A stretch of DNA of 64,000 nt. It comes from Pseudoroseomonas cervicalis. Lineage in GTDB: Bacteria; Pseudomonadota; Alphaproteobacteria; Acetobacterales; Acetobacteraceae. Where the stretch lies: assembly GCF_030818485.1 (NCBI RefSeq), contig NZ_JAUTAJ010000004.1:2459001-2523000 (forward strand), read 5' to 3'. Made by a program: the position numbers and the translations under genes. This document shows positions 17,105-25,362 of this stretch, one piece after another. The notes under the pieces are model-generated. The model worked only from the letters and a program-made list of their open reading frames with translations, ran no database searches and was not told where the DNA came from. The number at the start of each line of letters is the position of its first letter. The first letter of the stretch is position 1.

Positions 17105-18217
17105 TCAGAAATTCCGGCTGCGATACTCGGTGCTGCGCAGCATGGTGCGGCGCATCTCGGCCACGCTGCGCTTGCCCACCACCTGCTCGTAGATGTGCTC
17201 GCCCTCCGGCGCCCGGTCCAGCAGCAGCCGGTACAGGGCGGTGACGTCCTCGCGCTCCAGCACCCGGTCCATGTCCCAGTGGCGCGCCGCGTAGCGCTCC
17301 AGGAAGCCCGGGAACTCCTTCTCGCGGAAGCGGCGGAAATGCGCCTGGTGCATCGCGACGATGCGCCCCAGCAGCTTCGCCTCCACCGGCTCGATCGGCA
17401 GGTCGCCGCGCTCGGCCGGCACCATCCGGTCATAGCCCATCTCGCGGAAGCGCTTCTCGTTGAAGGAGGCGCCCTTCTCGCCGATGTAGCGGGCGAAGCA
17501 GGTATCGGTCATCACCCGCGCATAGCCCAGCCGCGCCGCCGCCAGCGCCTTCAGCGCATCCTGCGAGGATTTGTCGATCGCCATCTCCTGCCCCTCCAGC
17601 CAGCGATAGACCGCCAGGTGGTTGCGGTTCGGATAGTCGGTGCGGTCGATGATGGCGTAATAGGGGGCCAGCCACTCGGCCATGCGCCGCCAGGCGTCGC
17701 GCCGCAGCCCGAAGCCCCAGTGATGGTCGAGCGGCATCAGATTGACCCGGTCCGGCCGGGTGGTGACGCGGTGGTCGCCATAGGCGGCGAAATAGGCCAC
17801 CTCCGGATGCGGGGCGAGCGCCTCGCGCAGCCGCTCCATCATCAGCAGATAGGCCGGGCCGAGTTCAAGATCGTCCTCGAAGAAATAGGCCAGCGGCGCG
17901 TCCAGCGCCTCGAAGGCCAGGCGCTCGCCACGGCGGATATTGCCGGCGATGCCGAGATTCTCCGGGCTTGCCACCACCTGCCCCTGCGGGAAGACGCTGC
18001 GGAAGGCGGTGACGCTCTCCGCCATCGCCTCGTCCTGCGCGTAGCGCACGCCGGAGCGGCGGGAGACGGCGCCATCCTGCAGCAGGAAGATGCGCCGCTC
18101 ATCCAGCGCCACGCCCTGCTGCGCCTTCAGCGAGCGGCAGAAGCGCTGCAGATAGGGCCCGCGGTCGAAGGCGAAGATGATGATCGGCACCTCGATGGCG
18201 CGCACGCTTCCGCTCAT
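17105..18217 (-). CDS. Glycosyltransferase-like GT-A protein with DUF4214-like tail
   Basis: A 370-residue cytosolic protein. It starts with a Rossmann-like strand VPIIIFAFDRGPYLQRFC and an early DGAVS loop, has PENLGIAGNIRRGE and then AYFFEDDLELGPAYLL, whose EDD fits the metal/nucleotide-sugar DxD site of GT-A glycosyltransferases, followed by LDHHWGFGLRRDAW. The last 45 residues (TALYRLLLDRAPEG and RSTEYRSRNF) resemble the DUF4214 module often appended to glycosyltransferases and surface proteins. The ATG at 18217 is chosen; TTG at 18226 is also in frame. Acceptor and donor are unknown and no capsule genes are adjacent. Confidence 0.65.
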   Translation of the reverse strand: MSGSVRAIEVPIIIFAFDRGPYLQRFCRSLKAQQGVALDERRIFLLQDGAVSRRSGVRYAQDEAMAESVTAFRSVFPQGQVVASPENLGIAGNIRRGERLAFEALDAPLAYFFEDDLELGPAYLLMMERLREALAPHPEVAYFAAYGDHRVTTRPDRVNLMPLDHHWGFGLRRDAWRRMAEWLAPYYAIIDRTDYPNRNHLAVYRWLEGQEMAIDKSSQDALKALAAARLGYARVMTDTCFARYIGEKGASFNEKRFREMGYDRMVPAERGDLPIEPVEAKLLGRIVAMHQAHFRRFREKEFPGFLERYAARHWDMDRVLEREDVTALYRLLLDRAPEGEHIYEQVVGKRSVAEMRRTMLRSTEYRSRNF

Positions 18218-18329
18218 CCGGCTCAATCCCCCGCCCTGCTGCCCTGCCTAGCTAGCCGCAGCGCGGCAGGCCGGCAAATGTCCCGGCCCGTTGCCCAACC
18301 GCAACGTGATCGCGCCCCGCCCTGGCGTC

Positions 18330-19256
18330 TCAGCCCTCGCCCTTCGTGTCTCCGCGCTGCATCTCCAGCGCCCGGGCATAGACCTGCTTGCGCGGCAGGC
18401 CGGTGGCGGCGGCGACCATGGCGGCGGCGTCGCGCAGGCTCTGGCCGGCCGCCAGCGCCGCCTGCAGCTGCGCATCCAGCCCCGCCTCGGCCTCCGGCGC
18501 CGCATCGCCGGGCGGGCCCACCAGCAGCACGATCTCGCCGCGCGCCGGCTGTTCGGCGTAATGCGCGGCAAGCTCGGCCAGGCTGCCGCGCCGCACCTCC
18601 TCGAAGCGCTTGGTCAGCTCCCGCGCCACCGCCGCCGGCCGGTCGGGGCCGAGCAGCCCGGCCATCGCCGCCAGCGTCTCGGCCAGGCGGTGCGGCGCCT
18701 CGTAGAAGATCAGCGTGGCCTGCAGCCCGGCCCGCTCCATGGCGCGGAAGCGCGCCAGCTCGGCCGCCCGCGCCGCCTCGCGCGGGGGCAGGAAGCCGTG
18801 GAACAGGAAGGGGTGCGGCGGCAGGCCGGACAGCGTCAGCGCCATCACCGCCGCATTCGCCCCCGGCACGGCGGACACCGTGATGCCGGCGGCGATCGCC
18901 GCCCGCACCAGCCGGTAGCCGGGATCGCTCATCAGCGGCGTGCCTGCATCCGAAACCAGGGCGAAGCGTTGCCCTTCCGCCATCCGCGCGATCAGGCGCG
19001 GGGTCGCCGCATCCTCGTTGTGTTCGTGCAGGGGCAGAAGACTCACCGAAACGCCATGTCGCGTCAGCAGCGGGGCGGTTACTCTGGTGTCCTCGCACAG
19101 CACCGCATCCGCCGCGCGCAGCACGGCGAGGGCGCGCGGCGCGAGGTCGCCGAGATTGCCGATCGGCGTCGCCACCAGGGTCAGGCCGGGCGCCCCACCC
19201 GGAGGAGGAGAGGTTTCACGTGTCGTCTCGTTGGTTTCAGGCTCATCCGGCTGCAC
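18330..19256 (-). CDS. rsmI: 16S rRNA (cytidine1402-2'-O)-methyltransferase RsmI
   Basis: A 308-residue tetrapyrrole-methylase-fold enzyme that methylates the ribose of C1402 in 16S rRNA. Visible motifs are LVATPIGNLGDLAPRAL, LCEDTRVTAPLL, LVSDAGTPLMSDPGY, VPGANAAVMALTLSGLP and FYEAPHRLAETL, all diagnostic. The only usable start is GTG at 19256, which puts its first 37 bases inside the divergent lipoprotein gene. That overlap places the rsmI promoter within the neighbour's coding sequence. Confidence 0.94.
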   Translation of the reverse strand: MQPDEPETNETTRETSPPPGGAPGLTLVATPIGNLGDLAPRALAVLRAADAVLCEDTRVTAPLLTRHGVSVSLLPLHEHNEDAATPRLIARMAEGQRFALVSDAGTPLMSDPGYRLVRAAIAAGITVSAVPGANAAVMALTLSGLPPHPFLFHGFLPPREAARAAELARFRAMERAGLQATLIFYEAPHRLAETLAAMAGLLGPDRPAAVARELTKRFEEVRRGSLAELAAHYAEQPARGEIVLLVGPPGDAAPEAEAGLDAQLQAALAAGQSLRDAAAMVAAATGLPRKQVYARALEMQRGDTKGEG

Positions 19257-20443
19257 TGGTTGGAACTCTCCCCAAGGCCCGGCGGTCGCTGGCCGGCTCT
19301 GCGCTGATCGCTGCCCTTGTGGCGCTGTCGGCCTGCGCGCCGCAAGCCTCCGGCCCCTCCTACGCCCCGCAGCCCATGGCCGGCGGCTATGCCGAGCCGG
19401 TGCCGCAGCGCGCCAGGGTGGGGCTGCTGCTGCCGCTCTCGGGGCAGAACGCGGCGCTCGGCCAGTCGCTGATGAACGCGGCGCAGCTGGCGCTGTTCGA
19501 GCAGGGCGCGCCCGGCTTCGAATTCGTCCCGCGCGACACCAACGGCACCCCCGCCGGTGCCGCCGCCGCGGCCCGCCAGGCGATCGAGGGCGGCGCCCGC
19601 GTGCTGGTGGGGCCCCTGACGGCGCAGGAGACGGCGGCCGTCGCCATCCCCGCCCGCGCCGCCGGCATCCCCGTCCTGCCCTTCACCAACGACGCCAACC
19701 AGGCGGCGCAGCTGGTCTGGCCGCTCGGCATCACCCCCGTGCAGCAGGTCCGCCGCCTGGTCGCCGCCGGCCAGGCCCAGGGCGTGCAGCGCTTCGCCCT
19801 CGCCGCCCCCGATGGGGCGCTCGGCCGGCAGATGGCCAGCGCGCTGCGCAGCGCGGCCAGCGAGCTGAACCTGCCGCAGCCGCTGATCGAGTTCTATCCC
19901 GGCGCCGCCCAGCCCGGCCTGGTCGCCCGCGATGTCGCCCAGAAGCTGGCGCTGACCGCCGAGAGCCCCGAGGCGCAGCGCCCCGGCATGCTGATCCTGG
20001 GCGAGAGCGGTGCCCGGGCGCGCGACATGGCGGCCGGCCTCGCCGCGGCCGGGGTCGCCATGCCGCCGCTGCGCCTGGCCGGCCATGCGCTGTGGGGCCA
20101 GGATGAGGGCATGGGCCAGCAGGCGGCCCTCGCCGGCGCCTGGTTCCCGGGGCCCGACCCGGCGGCGCGCAGCGCCTTCGAGAGCCGCTACGAGACCGCC
20201 TTCGGCGAGAAGCCGGCGCGCATCGTGGGCGTCGCCTATGACGCCGCCGCCATCGCCGCCCGCGCCATGCGCGACGGCTCCGGCCAGGTGCCGGTGGGCG
20301 AGGTCATCATCGGCGCCGATGGCGCGCTGCGGCTGAACCCGGGCGGCCAGGTGCAGCGCGGCCTGGCGGTCTACGCCATCGCCCCGGGCGCCGCGCCGGG
20401 TGTCGTCGCCCCGGCCGAGCTGCCGGGCAGCGTCGGCTACTGA
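19220..20443 (+). CDS. LppC/LpoA-like penicillin-binding protein activator lipoprotein
   Basis: A 407-residue outer-membrane lipoprotein candidate. The GTG start at 19220 has an excellent GGAGGAG site at about 19200. The signal sequence ends in lipobox LSAC. The mature part is a periplasmic-binding-protein type I fold: RVGLLLPLSGQNAALGQSLM, VLVGPLTAQETAAV and IPVLPFTND are typical of the LppC domain that in enterobacteria activates PBP1a. It pairs head-to-head with rsmI, a common alphaproteobacterial arrangement. Function in peptidoglycan synthesis is inferred from the family. Confidence 0.85.
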   Translation: MSSRWFQAHPAALVGTLPKARRSLAGSALIAALVALSACAPQASGPSYAPQPMAGGYAEPVPQRARVGLLLPLSGQNAALGQSLMNAAQLALFEQGAPGFEFVPRDTNGTPAGAAAAARQAIEGGARVLVGPLTAQETAAVAIPARAAGIPVLPFTNDANQAAQLVWPLGITPVQQVRRLVAAGQAQGVQRFALAAPDGALGRQMASALRSAASELNLPQPLIEFYPGAAQPGLVARDVAQKLALTAESPEAQRPGMLILGESGARARDMAAGLAAAGVAMPPLRLAGHALWGQDEGMGQQAALAGAWFPGPDPAARSAFESRYETAFGEKPARIVGVAYDAAAIAARAMRDGSGQVPVGEVIIGADGALRLNPGGQVQRGLAVYAIAPGAAPGVVAPAELPGSVGY

Positions 20444-20449
20444 TCCGGC

Positions 20450-20472
20450 GGGAGGGCGTCCCGCGCCCTCCC
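20450..20472 (+). terminator. GC-rich stem-loop without T-tract
   Basis: A perfect 9-bp stem GGGAGGGCG/CGCCCTCCC with loop TCCCG sits 6 bp after the lipoprotein stop. It is followed by a C-rich, not T-rich, tract, so it may slow or protect transcripts rather than terminate on its own. Confidence 0.4.
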
Positions 20473-20534
20473 CCACCCTTCCCCCTCCTCCTTTCCCCCC
20501 TCCTCCTTCACTGGGGCCCCCCGCCCCTCTCTGG

Positions 20535-21926
20535 ATGCGCGTCATGGATGAGGAAAGGCCGGCGACCGGGCGCTGGCTGCGTTCGGCGGCGCTGATCGGC
20601 GGCGTGCCGATGGCGGTGCTGCTGCTGCTGGGCCTGACCGGCCAGGCCGAGGCCGGGCCGCTGCTGCTGGCGCTGCTGGTCACCGGCGCCGCCGCGCTCG
20701 CCGTCGCCCGGCTCTGGCTCGGCAACCTCGCCCGGCTCTCCGCCGTGCTGAAGCGCGCCGCCGAGGGCCAGGGCGAATGGCCGGAGGCGCGCCAGCCCCT
20801 GCTGCCCGCCATGGCCGAGGTCTCCGATGGTGTCGCCCGCCTGGCCCGCAGCCTGGCCGAGCGCGGCGAGGAGGTCGGCCGCATGAAGCGCGCCGACGCC
20901 GCCATCCTGGAGGCCCTGCCCGACCCGCTGCTGGTCCTCGGCGCCGACCGCGCGGCTTTGCGCGCCAATGCCGCGGCGCGCGCCTTGTTCGGCGCGCGAG
21001 CCACCGATTCCGGGCCGCTCGCCGGCGATGTCGCGGCGCTGCTGCGCCACCCGGCGCTGGCCGGCGCCGTCGACCGCGCCCTGGCCGAGGGCCAGCGGCA
21101 GACCGCCGATCTGGTGCTGCCCGTGCCCGTCCCGCGCGAGCTGGTGGTGCAGGTCATCCCGCTCGACCCGCCGCTGGCCGATGGCGGGCGGCTGGTCGTG
21201 CTGCTCTCCGACCGCACGCGGGAGCGCGCGGTGGAGCGCATGCGGGCCGATTTCGTCACCAATGCCAGCCATGAGCTGCGCACGCCGCTGGCCAGCATCA
21301 TGGGCTTCATCGAGACGCTGCGCGGCCCGGCCCGCGACGACCCGGACGCCCAGGCCCACTTCCTCGGCATCATGGCCGAGCAGTCGGAGCGCATGCGCCG
21401 GCTGATCGAGGGGCTGCTCGGCCTCTCCCGCATCGAGCTGGCCGAGCATCAGGCGCCGACCGAGCGGGTCGACCTCGCTGCCCTGGCGCGGCGGGAGGCG
21501 GAGGCCATGGCGCCGATCCTGGCCGCCCGCGACGTCCGCCTCGCACCCGAGCTGGAGGAGGGCGCCACCGCCGCCCCCGCCGATGCCGAGCAGCTGGCCC
21601 AGGTGATCCGCAATCTGCTGGAGAACGCGGTGCGCCATGGGCGGGAGGGCGGCACGGTGCGGCTCTGCGTCGCCCGCACCGGCAATCCGCGCCCCGGCAT
21701 CGTGCTCAGCGTCACCGATGACGGGCCGGGCATCGCCCGCGAGCACATCCCGCGCCTGACCGAACGCTTCTACCGCGTCGATAAGGCGCGCAACCGCAAG
21801 GATGGCGGCACCGGCCTCGGCCTCGCCATCGTCAAGCACATCGTCAACCGGCATCGCGGCCAGCTGCTGATCGAGAGCCAGGAAGGGGCGGGGGCCACCT
21901 TCAAGGTGTGGCTGCCGGCGGAATGA
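20535..21926 (+). CDS. PhoR-like sensor histidine kinase
   Basis: A 463-residue kinase with two N-terminal transmembrane helices (about residues 17-60), a PAS-like region (about 130-240) and a HisKA/HATPase core. The H-box FVTNASHELRTPLASIMGF, N-box NLLENAVRHGREGG, G1 VTDDGPGIAREHIPRLTERF and G2 GGTGLGLAIVKHI are complete. FVTNASHELRTPL and FYRVDK are typical of PhoR. No phoB, phoU or pst genes follow, so the phosphate role is uncertain and it is an orphan here. ATG at 20544 is an alternative start; neither has a clear ribosome-binding site. Confidence 0.85.
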   Translation: MRVMDEERPATGRWLRSAALIGGVPMAVLLLLGLTGQAEAGPLLLALLVTGAAALAVARLWLGNLARLSAVLKRAAEGQGEWPEARQPLLPAMAEVSDGVARLARSLAERGEEVGRMKRADAAILEALPDPLLVLGADRAALRANAAARALFGARATDSGPLAGDVAALLRHPALAGAVDRALAEGQRQTADLVLPVPVPRELVVQVIPLDPPLADGGRLVVLLSDRTRERAVERMRADFVTNASHELRTPLASIMGFIETLRGPARDDPDAQAHFLGIMAEQSERMRRLIEGLLGLSRIELAEHQAPTERVDLAALARREAEAMAPILAARDVRLAPELEEGATAAPADAEQLAQVIRNLLENAVRHGREGGTVRLCVARTGNPRPGIVLSVTDDGPGIAREHIPRLTERFYRVDKARNRKDGGTGLGLAIVKHIVNRHRGQLLIESQEGAGATFKVWLPAE

Positions 21927-21936
21927 AGGGAAGAAT

Positions 21937-21967
21937 CCGGGGGGACAGGGTCCCCCCGGACCCCGCC
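21937..21967 (+). repeat. Dispersed palindromic element, copy B
   Basis: Stem CCGGGGGGAC with GTCCCCCCGG, loop AGG, then tail ACCCCGCC. It lies between convergent genes, where it could act as a bidirectional transcript end. Confidence 0.7.
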
Positions 21968-21968
21968 T

Positions 21969-22775
21969 TCAGTGGGCCTTCTGGCGGCGGCGGGGCGCTG
22001 CGAACTCCTGGCCGAGCATGGCCTGCACGCGGCCCTCGGCGCCGCGCATCAGCTGCGGGATCACCGCCGCCTCGGGCAGGTTCTTCCAGTACTTCTTGGG
22101 CATCTCGGCCTTCATCGCCTCGGGCTTCAGCCGCGCCGGGTTGAAGATGCTGGCGAAATAGATCCGCCAGAGATCCTCCGCCGCATCCTCGGCGGGGGCG
22201 TCCTCGCGGCGGGCGCCGGGGGCGAACACCACGGCCTCGCCATCCCAATGCGCACAGCGCCGCGGCGTCAGGATCGACCAGCGCAGCGCGGCGAAACGCC
22301 GCTGGAAGAAGCCGGCCTCCGCCTCGACGATATGATGCTCCGGCTCGAACCAGGCGACGCTGCGCGGGCCGGCCTCCGTCTCCACCTCGCGGAAGCGCAG
22401 GAAGGCATGCATCTTGTGCGCGTCCCGCCGCACCGCCCGCGCCATCGCCGACAGCCGCGCCAGCCGCGCATCCGTGGGATCGCGCAGCAGCGCCGGCCGC
22501 GCCCGCCCGGCCCAGAACAGCGCATAGGCCAGCGCGAAACGCTCCGGGTCCGCATGCAGCAGGGCGCGCTCCACCAGCTCCAGCACCGGGCGCGGCACGG
22601 CGAGCGGAGAGGACGCCGCCGGCAGCGCGGGCGGCGCGCCATCGAACAGGCCGGGCGCCTCGCCGGGCAGGCGCCAGGCCACATCCTCGGGCCGGATGCC
22701 GGCGGCCAGCAGCCCGCGCGCCGCCCGCCGCCACCCCGCCACATCGGCCGGGCCGTCCAGTTGCACGGGGATCAC
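21969..22775 (-). CDS. DUF4130 (TIGR03915-type) putative DNA-repair protein
   Basis: A 268-residue protein of the family known only as a probable DNA-metabolism protein. In many bacteria it is fused to or next to UdgX and beside the radical-SAM partner found here. Characteristic strings include RRDAHKMHAFLRFREVE, WFEPEHHIVE, FFQRRFAALRWSILTP and YFASIFNPARLKPEAM. The C-terminus is basic (PRRRQKAH). Its start overlaps the radical-SAM stop by four bases, so the two are coupled and should share the LexA-controlled promoter. Molecular activity is unknown. Confidence 0.85.
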   Translation of the reverse strand: MIPVQLDGPADVAGWRRAARGLLAAGIRPEDVAWRLPGEAPGLFDGAPPALPAASSPLAVPRPVLELVERALLHADPERFALAYALFWAGRARPALLRDPTDARLARLSAMARAVRRDAHKMHAFLRFREVETEAGPRSVAWFEPEHHIVEAEAGFFQRRFAALRWSILTPRRCAHWDGEAVVFAPGARREDAPAEDAAEDLWRIYFASIFNPARLKPEAMKAEMPKKYWKNLPEAAVIPQLMRGAEGRVQAMLGQEFAAPRRRQKAH

Positions 22776-24031
22776 AGGGCGAGCGCCAGCTGCGCCGGCC
22801 GCGCCGCGGCGGCGAAGGCGCTGCCCGGCCGCAGCTGCTGCCGCAGCAGGGCGGAATCGATCTGCCCCGGCGGCGGCCGGTGGTCCGGCGCCAGCAGGAA
22901 GGGCGCCACCTTGCGCAGCGGCACCCGCAGCCGCGCCAGATCCGTCAGCCGGACCGCCCCCGCCCCGCGCGCCGCCAGGATGCGGTCGACATTGCGCGCG
23001 CCGAGCCCCGGCACCCGCAGCAATTCCTCCCGCCCCGCCCGGTTGAGGTCGAGCGGGAAGATCGCCCGGTGCTTCAGCGCCCAGGCCAGCTTGGGATCGA
23101 TCTCCAGATCCAGCATGCCGCCCTCCCCGCCCGAGAGAATCTCCTCCGTGCCGAAGCCGTAGAAGCGCAGCAGCCAGTCGGCCTGGTACAGCCGGTGCTC
23201 CCGCAGCAAGGGCGGCGCCTGCGGCGGCAGGGCGGAGGAGGCGTCCGGGATCGGCGAATAGGCCGAGTAGTAGACGCGCCGCAGCTTGTAGCGCCCATAC
23301 AGCGTGGCGCCGGTGGTCAGGATGCGGCGATCGTCGCTGTCATCGGCGCCGACGATCATCTGGGTGGATTGCCCGGCGGGGGCGAAGCGCGGCGGCTGGG
23401 CGCGGCGGGCGCTGCGCTTGGCCTCCTTCGCCTCCTCGATGCCGCTGGCCAGCAGCCGCATGGCGCCACCGATGGCGGGCGGGCGCTTCTCCGGCGCCAG
23501 GCGTTGCAGGCTGCGCTCCTGCGGCAGCTCGATATTGATCGACAGCCTATCGGCCCAGCGCCCGGCCTCGGCCAGCAATTCCGGCGCCGCCTCGGGGATG
23601 GATTTCAGGTGGATATAGCCGAGGAAGCCATGCGCCTCGCGCAGTGTGCGGGCGACGCGCACCAGCTGCTCCATCGTGTAGTCGGGCGAGCGGATGATGC
23701 CGGAGCTGAGAAAAAGCCCCTCGATATAGTTGCGCCGGTAGAAGGCCAGGGTCAGCCGGACCAGCTCGTCCACCGTGAAGCGGGCGCGCGGCACGTTGGA
23801 GGTGGCGCGGTTGATGCAATAGGCGCAGTCGAACACGCAGGCATTGGTCAGCAATACCTTCAGCAGCGAGATGCAGCGCCCATCCGGCGCATAGGCGTGG
23901 CAGATGCCCATGCCCTCGGTGCTGCCGAGCCCCCCCGCCCGCGAATCGCGTTTCTCGGTGCCGGAGGAGGCGCAGGAGGCATCGTATTTGGCGGCATCGG
24001 CCAGCAGGGCGAGCTTGGCGCGCAGATCCAT
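22772..24031 (-). CDS. Putative DNA modification/repair radical SAM protein (TIGR03916-type)
   Basis: A 419-residue radical-SAM enzyme. KYDASCASSG and GICHAYAPDGRC near the N-terminus, the iron-sulfur motif CVFDCAYC near residue 70 and a C-terminal helix-hairpin-helix (LLRVPGLGARNVDRIL, about residues 330-345) match this DNA-linked family. ATG at 24031 is preferred because homologues start just before the KLALLADAAKYD segment; an upstream ATG at 24118 would precede the LexA box. It is transcribed with the DUF4130 gene. Substrate is unknown; the HhH domain suggests DNA contact. Confidence 0.88.
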   Translation of the reverse strand: MDLRAKLALLADAAKYDASCASSGTEKRDSRAGGLGSTEGMGICHAYAPDGRCISLLKVLLTNACVFDCAYCINRATSNVPRARFTVDELVRLTLAFYRRNYIEGLFLSSGIIRSPDYTMEQLVRVARTLREAHGFLGYIHLKSIPEAAPELLAEAGRWADRLSINIELPQERSLQRLAPEKRPPAIGGAMRLLASGIEEAKEAKRSARRAQPPRFAPAGQSTQMIVGADDSDDRRILTTGATLYGRYKLRRVYYSAYSPIPDASSALPPQAPPLLREHRLYQADWLLRFYGFGTEEILSGGEGGMLDLEIDPKLAWALKHRAIFPLDLNRAGREELLRVPGLGARNVDRILAARGAGAVRLTDLARLRVPLRKVAPFLLAPDHRPPPGQIDSALLRQQLRPGSAFAAAARPAQLALAL

Positions 24032-24054
24032 GGCACAGGCAATCCCGGAACTAT

Positions 24055-24069
24055 GTTCCTCATATGTTC
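24055..24069 (-). promoter_or_regulatory. LexA (SOS) box
   Basis: An exact GTTC-N7-GTTC, the alphaproteobacterial LexA operator (GAAC-N7-GAAC on the coding strand), 23 bp upstream of the radical-SAM start. A TTGATA hexamer (24070-24075 on the minus strand) abuts it, so the box would fill the promoter spacer and block polymerase binding. Confidence 0.8.
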
Positions 24070-24124
24070 TATCAATGCCGAAACCAGCAAGGGCCCGCCC
24101 GGAAGGTTTCTGAATCACGAATTA

Positions 24125-24154
24125 TTGACATAAAAATTTCCCGTGAGCCGATAC
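24125..24154 (+). promoter_or_regulatory. Candidate sigma-70 promoter for the lipoprotein-patatin operon
   Basis: A consensus TTGACA at 24125-24130 lies in an AT-rich stretch. The best -10 at 17-18 bp spacing is a poor CCGATA/CGATAC. It would direct transcription towards the lipoprotein start at 24184. Confidence 0.35.
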
Positions 24155-24183
24155 GTTGCGAAATCGAATAGAAATCGCAAAGG

Positions 24184-25362
24184 ATGCGGCGCATGCGGCC
24201 TGCTGCCCTTGGGCTCACTGGCCTCGGCTTGCTGTGGCTTGGCGGCTGCGATCAGCGGAATTTCGGCCATGTCGCCACCCTGGCGACCGAGGCGGAAACC
24301 CGCCTGGCCGTCGTCTCGCGCCCCGCCCAGGCACCGGCCGCTGGCCTGTCCGCCGTTCCGGCACAGATCACCTGCCTGGAGCCGAGCCCGGATGTGGCGA
24401 AGGCGCTGTCCACCAGCCACCAGGCCAGCGCCTCGGCGCAGCTCGACGCCACGCCGCCGCAATGGCAGAGCCCGGCCTCCCTCGCCGCCGCGGCCAGCGC
24501 CTCGCGCGCGCGGAGCGAGGCGATGGCCCAGCTGACCGAGCGCATGGCCACCATCCAGCTGCTGCGCGACGGGCTGTACCGGGCCTGCGAGGCCTATGCC
24601 AATGGCGCGGTGGGGCCGATCAGCTACGCGCTGATCCTTTCCCGCTACGGCGACACCATGGTCACCCTGCTGGGCGCCGAGACCGCCGCCGGCGCCTTCG
24701 GCCGTGCCATGGCCGGCATTGGCGGGGCCGCCCAGGGCGATGCCCTGGCCGGCAGCGCGGCCGTGGACAAGGCCGCGCTGGAGCAGGCGGAGACCCGGCT
24801 GCGCGAGGCCAGCGGGAAACTGTCGGAAGCCCAGGACGCCCTGAACCTGATGGCTCCGGACGCGCCCGGTCGCCAGGGCCAGATCGACCTCGTGGCCACG
24901 CTGAAGCGGCAGGAGGAGGACGCCCGGCGCGCCGTCGGCGCGGCGCGCGAGACGGCGACCCGCAGCACCGCGCGCGCTACGGTACAGCCCGGCGGTGCCA
25001 TCCACGGCCGCTCGGGCTCGCCATCGGAGAGCGTGGCCCAGCACATCGCGGCGATGCAGAAGACCTATATGGAGGTGCCGCATCTGCCGCCCCTGCTGGT
25101 GGCCTGCGTCACGGCGCTCAGCACCTCGGCCATGGTGTTGCCGGCGAGGGAGGGCGCCCCGGCCGCGGCGGAGCAGTCCCGCTTCCGGGCCCTATGCGAC
25201 ACCCAGCCCGATGGCCGGCCGGGCCTGCTGATGCAGATCGTACAGGCCGCGATCACGCTGACCCAGGAGGAGGCCGCCAGCCGGCACAGGGTGGCCGAGA
25301 GGCAGGCCGGGCTCGAAGACCCGCCGCCGGGACGGCAGCCCCCCTCCGGGAGGCGGCCATGA
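24184..25362 (+). CDS. Uncharacterised lipoprotein coupled to patatin
   Basis: A 392-residue exported lipoprotein. The signal ends in lipobox LGGC (about residue 22). The middle part has conserved-looking strings LRDGLYRACEAYANGAVG and ILSRYGDTMVTLL, then a charged, probably coiled-coil segment (KAALEQAETRLREASGKL, about 198-215), and a second block around PPLLVACVTALSTSA. Four further cysteines are spread along the mature part. Its stop overlaps the patatin start (ATGA), which argues that the two products act together at the envelope. I do not recognise a named family. Confidence 0.75.
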   Translation: MRRMRPAALGLTGLGLLWLGGCDQRNFGHVATLATEAETRLAVVSRPAQAPAAGLSAVPAQITCLEPSPDVAKALSTSHQASASAQLDATPPQWQSPASLAAAASASRARSEAMAQLTERMATIQLLRDGLYRACEAYANGAVGPISYALILSRYGDTMVTLLGAETAAGAFGRAMAGIGGAAQGDALAGSAAVDKAALEQAETRLREASGKLSEAQDALNLMAPDAPGRQGQIDLVATLKRQEEDARRAVGAARETATRSTARATVQPGGAIHGRSGSPSESVAQHIAAMQKTYMEVPHLPPLLVACVTALSTSAMVLPAREGAPAAAEQSRFRALCDTQPDGRPGLLMQIVQAAITLTQEEAASRHRVAERQAGLEDPPPGRQPPSGRRP

